Source of the DNA: an uncultured Opitutia bacterium
GTDB lineage: Bacteria > Verrucomicrobiota > Verrucomicrobiia > Opitutales > Opitutaceae
Direction of reading: 5' to 3'
DNA: 64,000 nt
NCBI GenBank assembly: GCA_903825285.1
Contig: CAIJZY010000007.1
Coordinates: 62,001 to 126,000, forward strand
Shown: positions 57,425 to 64,000 of the stretch, piece by piece
Position numbering within the stretch: position 1 is the stretch's first letter
How the letters are laid out: each line of letters begins with the position of its first letter
Notes under the pieces: model-generated
Told to the model about the DNA's origin: nothing
What the model saw: the letters and a program-made list of their open reading frames with translations, nothing else
Databases searched by the model: none
Program-made: the position numbers and the translations under genes

Positions 57425-58114
57425 TCAGTTCAGGGCCGAGCCGGAGGGCGGCGGCGGGACGGCGGCCGGGGGGAAGGGTGTGGCGCTGGCGGGCTTGGCC
57501 GGGGGGATCTGGGGCGTGCCGCTGCCCTTGGGGAAGGGCGTCGCGGTGCCGGTGCCGAAGGGTGAGCGCGTGCCCGTCGGGGCGCCGAACGGCGAGCGGG
57601 TGCCGGTGGGCAGCGGCGGCGGCGGCGCGGCGCGCTCCACGGTGAGCTTTTCCAGATAGTCGGCGATGACCTCCAGCGTGGTGCCGAACCACAGGATCGG
57701 GCCGGTGAACTGCTTCTCCCAGAAGCTCCGGACCGCCGGGCTGAGGTAGTACGCCGTGGCGATGAAGTAGAAGTCCTCGTCGTGGTCGAACGGCACCGAC
57801 CAGGTGGCCCAGGAGGTCGCCACGTCGATGGTCTTCTTCACCTCGTCATGCACCTCGTAGCCACGCAGATCCACGAGGCCGATGCCCTCGTTGTCCACGC
57901 AGTGCTGGAGGATGTCCTCCTCGCGGAACGCCTTGAGCTCGTAGGCCAGGATGCCCAGCACCGTGCTCTGGCGCGGCTGGTCGGTCGCCACGATCTCCAG
58001 CAGGCGCTCGTTGGCCTTCTCCAGGTCCTCCAGCTTGACCAGGTTGGCCTCCACCAGGCCCGCACCCAGCAGCCGGTTGGCGCGCATCAGGAGTTGACGG
58101 TGTTCCGAAGACAT
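57425..58114 (-). CDS. GspE N-domain-like companion protein with Pro/Thr/Gly-rich tail
   Basis: 229 residues. Residues ~1-165 ([20 protein letters not shown], then [40 protein letters not shown]) resemble the GspE_N/MshEN domains that precede secretion ATPases, but there is no ATPase part. The rest is low-complexity with imperfect repeats of the type TGTRSPFG. It lies 4 bases before the GspE/PilB gene, so both are made together, and it may regulate the ATPase or bind c-di-GMP-like ligands. Family assignment is tentative. Confidence 0.6.
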   Translation of the reverse strand: MSSEHRQLLMRANRLLGAGLVEANLVKLEDLEKANERLLEIVATDQPRQSTVLGILAYELKAFREEDILQHCVDNEGIGLVDLRGYEVHDEVKKTIDVATSWATWSVPFDHDEDFYFIATAYYLSPAVRSFWEKQFTGPILWFGTTLEVIADYLEKLTVERAAPPPPLPTGTRSPFGAPTGTRSPFGTGTATPFPKGSGTPQIPPAKPASATPFPPAAVPPPPSGSALN

Positions 58115-58135
58115 GAGGTCAGCCCGGAAGGTGGC

Positions 58136-59242
<1,107 letters not shown>

Positions 59243-61258
59243 TCAGACCGCGAGCGTCGCCGTGACCGGCCGGTCCGGATAGGCGAGCAGCACCTCGCCG
59301 GGCTGCTCCGCCAGCACGCGGCCGTCGGTGACCGCCGTCGCGGCCTCGCGCGTCTTCCGGCGCCGGGTATGCAGTGTCACGCGCTGCCCGCGCACCGTCA
59401 CCGCGGCTTCCAGCCCGCGCAGCCCGTCGAGCAGCCGCGGCCGGAGCCGCAGGCCGCCTTCCTCGGGCCGCACGCCGAGGATGTGGTGGACGTAAAGCAC
59501 GATGAGCTCCGCCCAGTTCCAGACCACGATGCCAACCTGCGGGAACGGCGGCGCCAGCCGCCGGCCGTAGAACTCGAACCAGGTGCCGGCGCGCGCGCCG
59601 GCCACGCCGCCGAGCCAGTTGAGGATGCGCGCGACCTTCGCCGAGTCCCCCGCCTCCACCGCCGCGCGCGCCACGAAGAGCGACGCGAACGGCCACGCGC
59701 CGGGCGAGTCGGGCTCGCTGCTGACGTCGTAGCGGCCGTACCCGCCGTGGGCCCAGTCCTGGTTCCAAAGCGTCTCCAGCGTCGCAAGGGTGCGCCGCGC
59801 CAGCGGGGAATCGCCCGGGATCGTGCCGAGCGCGATCGGGAGGGCCGAGGAGGTGTCCGGGTTGATCCGGTGCGGGCCCGGGCCGCCCAGCGGCACCGCG
59901 GTGGGCAGCGCCGCCTCGGGGTGCGCCGTGATGGTCTCCTGCACGCTCCCGTCGGGGGCGCGACGCTTGATGAAGCCGCGCGCGTCGTGCATCCGGAACC
60001 GCGGGTCCTCCAGCAGCGCCGTGCGCAGGCGGGCGCCCTCGGCGTCCCAGCGCGCCGCCTCGCGGGCATGCCCGGTCAGCCGCGCGAGCGTCGCCGCCGC
60101 CGTCAGGCCGTGCGCCACGTAAAGCTGGTACACGAGTTCCATGCCGGGCTCGATGCCGTGGATCTTGTGCCGCTCCCAGAACTCGCGGCGGTTCTGCAGC
60201 AGCCCGCTCGCGGCGTGGCGAAACACCGGCCGCAGCGGGAATTCCGCGGCCGCCACGATCTTCGCCCACTTCGCGCGGACAAGCGCCACGTTGCCGGTCC
60301 ACAGGACATGGTCCCGGAGCGTGCAGAGCAGGATGCCGTTCTGGTCGAGTTCCACGTCCGCCGGGTCGCGCTTCACGCTGGAGTCCAGCGTGTCGCCCTC
60401 CGGCGTCACGAACTTGTCCAGCAGCCGCGTGAACACCGTCGTCGCCGGGCCGGTCGCGCCGATCATGGTCAGCGCCAGCGCCACCATCGACTGGTCGCGC
60501 AGCCACTCCAGGTTGTACTGCCAGATGCTGCCGTCGATGCAGCCCGCGCGCGACACGCCGGCGGGCAGCTGGCACGCCGAGGCGCGGAAGAAATGGTCCC
60601 AGTCGGCCCGGCCCAGCGACACGCCCGCCAGGCCCGCCCAGAAAGCCCGCGCCGCGCGGTCGGGCGTGGCGGTGGCGCGCCACGCGCCGCGCACGGAGTC
60701 GGCCCGGACATTCAGGGTGTAGCCAACCACAAGGGTCCGGGACGCGCCGGCGGCCAGCCGGAAGGAGCGCTTGAGCCCGCGGGTCTTCACGCCGGTCGTG
60801 ACGGTGAGCGCCGCGGCGCGGCGCTGTGTGTTGGTGATGATGATTTCCCGGCAGAGGGCGGCGGCCGACCAGGACGGGCAGCTGAAGCGCTCGCGCACGC
60901 GCAGGCCCGGGGCGGACCAGCCCACCTCGACGGTGGGGACCGGCGCAGCCTGGACCCACGCGGCCGCGGCGCGGCCGGCAGCGGCGAAGGTGTGGCCGTC
61001 GCGCGCGATGCAGACGCGGGTCGCGGCCAGGCCCGTGGCCGGGTCCATCGTGAGCGCCTCGCGCTTCTTGCGCAGGCGGTCGGGGTTCATCACCAGCAGC
61101 CCGACCGGCGTGCCGTCGCCGGCGGGGGCGACCTGGACGGCGGCCTGGATCAGGCCGTTGCCGAGGAAAAAGTAGTCCACGCCCCGGAGCTCGGTGCGGA
61201 CGTCGGGCGGCCCGACATTCGGGTCGTCGTGGTAGAAATGCTCGCTGGCTTCGATCAT
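59243..61258 (-). CDS. GH15-like six-hairpin glycosidase
   Basis: 671 residues from the ATG at 61258 (MIEASEHFYHDDPNVGPPDV). N-terminal beta-sandwich (~1-230) followed by an alpha/alpha toroid with IDGSIWQYNLEWLRDQSMV (~264-282), typical of glucoamylase/GH15 and related six-hairpin enzymes, VWNWAELIVLYVHHILG and a C-terminal beta segment. No signal peptide. Probably hydrolyses or phosphorylyses alpha-linked or rhamnose-type glycosides. Its place between obg and ftsZ is unusual and looks like an insertion into the division cluster. Confidence 0.68.
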   Translation of the reverse strand: MIEASEHFYHDDPNVGPPDVRTELRGVDYFFLGNGLIQAAVQVAPAGDGTPVGLLVMNPDRLRKKREALTMDPATGLAATRVCIARDGHTFAAAGRAAAAWVQAAPVPTVEVGWSAPGLRVRERFSCPSWSAAALCREIIITNTQRRAAALTVTTGVKTRGLKRSFRLAAGASRTLVVGYTLNVRADSVRGAWRATATPDRAARAFWAGLAGVSLGRADWDHFFRASACQLPAGVSRAGCIDGSIWQYNLEWLRDQSMVALALTMIGATGPATTVFTRLLDKFVTPEGDTLDSSVKRDPADVELDQNGILLCTLRDHVLWTGNVALVRAKWAKIVAAAEFPLRPVFRHAASGLLQNRREFWERHKIHGIEPGMELVYQLYVAHGLTAAATLARLTGHAREAARWDAEGARLRTALLEDPRFRMHDARGFIKRRAPDGSVQETITAHPEAALPTAVPLGGPGPHRINPDTSSALPIALGTIPGDSPLARRTLATLETLWNQDWAHGGYGRYDVSSEPDSPGAWPFASLFVARAAVEAGDSAKVARILNWLGGVAGARAGTWFEFYGRRLAPPFPQVGIVVWNWAELIVLYVHHILGVRPEEGGLRLRPRLLDGLRGLEAAVTVRGQRVTLHTRRRKTREAATAVTDGRVLAEQPGEVLLAYPDRPVTATLAV

Positions 61259-61336
61259 GGCGGAGAAACGAGTGGAATCAGCACCGCGAATGGACCCGGC
61301 GGCGCGGCGCCGCAACCCCAGAATGTCGCCCGGCGC

Positions 61337-62620
61337 TCAGAGCGCGACCTTGATGCCCTTGCGCAGGTAGGTGGGGACGTCGAGGTCCTGGCCGTCAAAG
61401 AGGTTGCGATCGGTCTTCTCGAAGTGCCCGCGGCTCTCGACCTCGCCGAAGCCGAACTCCTCCTGGGCGGTTTTTGCCGCGGCCACGGCGGCGGCGGTGG
61501 CCGGCTCGGGCGCCAGCGGGGACGTGGAGCCGCCCGGGACGGGCGCGACCGGGGCCGGGGCGGGCGCCGGGGCCTCAGGCCGGGCGAAGGGGGACTTGGT
61601 GCGGCCCGCCGGCACCGGGCGCCGGGGCGGCAGCGAGCGGCCCGCCATGTCGCTCATGCCCAGCACGCAGACCTCGACCCGGTGCTGCATGCCCTCGTCG
61701 ATCACGGCGCCCATGATGACGTGCGACTCGCGGCCGAACTGCTCGGTGATCGCCGTCATGAGCTCGTTGACCTTCGGCAGGGTGAGGTCGGTGCCGCCGA
61801 TGATGTTGACGAGCAGGCGGTCGGCCTTGCGGGAAAACTCGGGCGTGTGCAGCAGCGGGCACAGCTTGAGGCTGGCGATCGCGTCGGCGACGGCGTTCTC
61901 GCCCGCGCCCTCGCCGAGGCCGAAGAGCGTCTTGCCGCCGCGGTGCTGGAACACCTGGCGCAGCGTGGCGAAGTCGAGGTTGATCAGCCCGGTCTTGAAC
62001 AGCATCGCCCAGATGGACTTCACGCCCCGGCCGATCCACTCGTCGGCCCGCGCGAAGGAGTCGAGCACGCTGGCGTCCTCCGACCCTTCCTGGAGCAGGA
62101 TGTCGTTGGGCAGCGGGATCACGGCGTCGCACACCCGCCGGAGCGCGCCCAGTCCCTCCTCGGCCTGCTTCAGGCGGCGGCCGCCCTCGAAGCTGAAGGG
62201 CAGCGTGACGAAGGCGATGACGAGGGCGCCCTGCTCCGCGGCCAGCTCGGCGACGACGGGCAGCGCGCCGCTGCCGGTGCCGCCGCCCATGCCGCCGATG
62301 AGGAACACGAGGTCGCAGTCCTTGACCACCGCGGTGATCTTCTCCCGGTCGGCCTCGGCCGCCTCGCGGCCGAGTTCGGGGTCGCCGCCGGCGCCGAGCC
62401 CGCGGGTCACGCTCATGCCGATCAGCACCTTGTCCTGCACCGGCGAGCTGGCCAGCGCCTGGTAGTCGGTGTTGAGGACCGCGAGCTGCAGGCGCTCGAG
62501 ATTCTCCATCTTGAGCCGGTCGACGGCGTTGGCGCCGGCGCCGCCGACGCCCACCAGCTTGATGGCGAGGTTGCGGTCGGTGAGCAGGGCGTGCTCGAGC
62601 GGCAGTTCGTTCAGGTCCAT
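61337..62620 (-). CDS. ftsZ: Cell division protein FtsZ, with altered T7 loop
   Basis: 427 residues from the ATG at 62620. GTP-binding KLVGVGGAGANAVDRL, tubulin signature GGMGGGTGSGALP (~109-121), and the T7 synergy loop GLINLDFATLRQVF (211-224). The usual loop is NxDFADV; here the second aspartate is Thr219, while Asn214 and Asp216 are kept. A Pro/Ala-rich linker (~330-385) leads to the C-terminal peptide DLDVPTYLRKGIKVAL, which binds FtsA. Lies 46 bases after ftsA. Polymerises into the division ring. Confidence 0.95.
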   Translation of the reverse strand: MDLNELPLEHALLTDRNLAIKLVGVGGAGANAVDRLKMENLERLQLAVLNTDYQALASSPVQDKVLIGMSVTRGLGAGGDPELGREAAEADREKITAVVKDCDLVFLIGGMGGGTGSGALPVVAELAAEQGALVIAFVTLPFSFEGGRRLKQAEEGLGALRRVCDAVIPLPNDILLQEGSEDASVLDSFARADEWIGRGVKSIWAMLFKTGLINLDFATLRQVFQHRGGKTLFGLGEGAGENAVADAIASLKLCPLLHTPEFSRKADRLLVNIIGGTDLTLPKVNELMTAITEQFGRESHVIMGAVIDEGMQHRVEVCVLGMSDMAGRSLPPRRPVPAGRTKSPFARPEAPAPAPAPVAPVPGGSTSPLAPEPATAAAVAAAKTAQEEFGFGEVESRGHFEKTDRNLFDGQDLDVPTYLRKGIKVAL

Positions 62621-62666
62621 GGGCGCAGGCGGTGGGTCGGGTGGAAAATCGCGGGGCGGGCCGGCA

Positions 62667-63881
62667 TCAGCTGCTCGCAAAGAGCCGCTTCACATTGGCA
62701 AGGAAGCCGCCGCGGCGGCGGGCGGTGGGCGCGCGCTCGTGCTGGGCGCTGACGCCGTAATAGAGCAGGCCGAGGGCGGTGTTGTTGCCGGGGTCGCGGA
62801 GGTTCTCGGCGACCCAGGAGGGCGTCTCGCCGAGATGGGCGGGGACGCCGAAGACCTTCGCGGCGGTCTCGGCGATGCCGGCGAGCTTGGCGGTGCCGCC
62901 GGTGAGGACGACGCCGGCGGCGCAGGTCTCGGGGGAGAAGGACGAGCCGAGCTTCTTCTTCACGACCTCCAGCAGCTCCCAGGTGCGCGCCGCGGTGATC
63001 TGCTCGATCGCCTGGCGGGGAAACTGGCGGTCGCCGATGGAGAAGTTGCCGTCGAGCCAGACCTTGTCGGCCTTGTCCCGGGCCTGCACGGTGGCGCGGC
63101 CGAAGCGCAGCTTGAGCTTCTCCGCCTGGCTCTCGGTGAGCCGGAGGCCGATGCTGAGGTCGTTGGTCAGATGCGAGCCGCCCACCGGCACCACGCCGGT
63201 GGTGTGCGGGCTGCCGTCGCGGTAGAGCACGTAGTCCGTCGTGCCCGCCCCGAGGTCGATCGCGAGCACGCCGTGCTGGCGGTCCTCCGGGGTCGTGATC
63301 ATGTGGCCCGAGGCGAGGCTGGAGAGCACGAGCTCGCGCACCTCGAGGTTGAAGCCGCGGATGACGTGGATGTTGTCGGCAAGGCGCTGCTCCTGGCCGT
63401 GCACGGTCCAGTAGCCGACGTCCAGGCGCTGCCCGACGAGGTTCTCCGGCGTACCGGGGACAAGGCGGCCGTCCACCCGGAACGGACGGCGGATGTGGTG
63501 CACGACCATGCGGCCGGCGGGCAGCTCCTTGGCCTTCGCCAGGTCGCTCACCGTGCGGATGTCGGTCGCGTCGATCATGTTGTCCGCGGCCTTCACGTTC
63601 ACCGCCGCCTCGTTGTAGAAGCCCTCGAGGTGCCCTCCGGTCTGCGCGAGGAAGACGACCTCGATGCGCTCGCCGGCGTCGCGCTCCGCCTGCTCCAGCG
63701 CGCTGTGCGTGCACTCGCTCGCGGCCTTGTAGTCGACGACGGCGCCCTTGATGACGCCGCGCGAGGAGCATTCGCCGTGGCCGATGATCGCGAGCTCGCG
63801 GCCGTTGTACTCGCCGACGAGCGTGGTGATCTTGGAGGTGCCGATCTCGACGGCGCCGATGAAAAGGGGACGGGAACTCAC
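62667..63881 (-). CDS. ftsA: Cell division protein FtsA
   Basis: 404 residues from the GTG at 63881 (VSSRPLFIGAVEIGTSKITT). Actin-like fold with ATP-binding IGAVEIGTSKITTLVGE, AIDLGAGTTDYVLYRDG and VVLTGGTAKLAGIAETAAKVF; SHS2-type 1C domain inserted (~85-165). The C-terminal amphipathic helix GGFLANVKRLFASS is the membrane anchor. Tethers FtsZ to the membrane. The upstream gene ends 16 bases before, consistent with a ddl-ftsQ-ftsA-ftsZ order. Confidence 0.95.
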   Translation of the reverse strand: MSSRPLFIGAVEIGTSKITTLVGEYNGRELAIIGHGECSSRGVIKGAVVDYKAASECTHSALEQAERDAGERIEVVFLAQTGGHLEGFYNEAAVNVKAADNMIDATDIRTVSDLAKAKELPAGRMVVHHIRRPFRVDGRLVPGTPENLVGQRLDVGYWTVHGQEQRLADNIHVIRGFNLEVRELVLSSLASGHMITTPEDRQHGVLAIDLGAGTTDYVLYRDGSPHTTGVVPVGGSHLTNDLSIGLRLTESQAEKLKLRFGRATVQARDKADKVWLDGNFSIGDRQFPRQAIEQITAARTWELLEVVKKKLGSSFSPETCAAGVVLTGGTAKLAGIAETAAKVFGVPAHLGETPSWVAENLRDPGNNTALGLLYYGVSAQHERAPTARRRGGFLANVKRLFASS

Positions 63882-63897
63882 GGTGTGGGGAAAGGGG

Positions 63898-64000
63898 TCA
63901 GTTGCGGTGCAGGCCGGTGAAGAGCGGGCGGGGCGACGACGCCGGGGTGCGGCTCGGCGGGGCCGCGACCGGGTCCGTTGCGGCCGGCGCAAACGCCACC
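63898..64000 (-). CDS. C-terminal end of the gene upstream of ftsA, probably ftsQ (partial)
   Basis: 33 codons before the stop at 63898 are visible: an Ala/Pro/Ser-rich tail ending in PLFTGLHRN. The gene runs off the window. Position directly before ftsA suggests FtsQ, whose C-terminus is often a variable Pro-rich extension, but the visible sequence itself carries no family motif. Confidence 0.45.
   Translation of the reverse strand, partial: VAFAPAATDPVAAPPSRTPASSPRPLFTGLHRN

Noticed and set aside
61371-62752. Overlapping plus-strand open frames opposite ftsZ, and a 1127-codon frame from 59369
   Set aside because: Antisense shadows created by high GC; no start context, no motif, and they span two well-defined minus-strand genes.

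Overview
This window is very GC-rich and gene-dense, with strongly GC3-biased codons and few recognisable Shine-Dalgarno sequences. The division locus ftsA-ftsZ-(glycosidase)-obg, the divergent FtsZ, the abundance of glycan-active enzymes (three heparinase-like proteins, GH78, GH43-like, GH13, GH15-like), the Gfo/Idh/MocA-ThuA pair and the intergenic repeat types all point to a Verrucomicrobiota chromosome. Opitutaceae-like is my best guess. This assignment is inference from gene content; no rRNA gene is present in the window.

Layout. 0-2.3 kb: the end of a polyphosphate:AMP phosphotransferase and an M20 peptidase. 2.3-9.6 kb, minus strand: an unusual redox/export locus made of an MFS-like/di-heme cytochrome c fusion, a divergent haem-copper-oxidase subunit I-like protein and a MacB/Lol-type ABC ATPase and permease (four overlapping genes), followed upstream by a YceI protein and a thioredoxin-like/TPR protein. 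9.8-20.4 kb, plus strand: a polysaccharide island with three different heparinase II/III-like proteins, an MFS sugar transporter and an exported alpha/beta-hydrolase. 20.4-24.9 kb, minus strand: small regulators (LuxR-type HTH only, LytTR only, two paralogous integrase-arm-like proteins), a DadA-type FAD oxidoreductase, an Asp/Glu racemase homologue lacking one catalytic cysteine, a small membrane protein and an MSP-like domain protein. 25-34 kb: GH43-like enzyme, type IV pilin-like protein with a clear terminator, Gfo/Idh/MocA plus ThuA, mannose-1-phosphate guanylyltransferase, GH78 rhamnosidase, MDR oxidoreductase. 34-41.6 kb: RluE-like pseudouridine synthase, Old Yellow Enzyme, GNAT, MurJ, FmdB-type zinc ribbon, polyprenyl synthase and small hypotheticals. 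41.7-44.9 kb: gap-pgk-tpiA glycolytic operon. 45-55.7 kb: GH13 debranching-type enzyme, two exported phosphatases, MnmA, FUSC-family protein, PhyH dioxygenase, LysE exporter, TPR lipoprotein. 55.7-64 kb, minus strand: GspE/PilB ATPase and a companion protein, Obg, a GH15-like enzyme, FtsZ, FtsA and the tail of an upstream gene that is probably ftsQ.

How it fits together. Much of the window serves import, breakdown and storage of plant or algal glycans (uronate polymers through the heparinase-like proteins, rhamnosides through GH78, alpha-glucans through GH13), feeding the glycolytic operon. The rest is housekeeping (division, wall precursor flipping, tRNA thiolation, isoprenoids). Gaps between genes are repeatedly filled with short dispersed repeats of several types, including a perfect REPIN-like inverted pair resembling Pseudomonas REP sequences.
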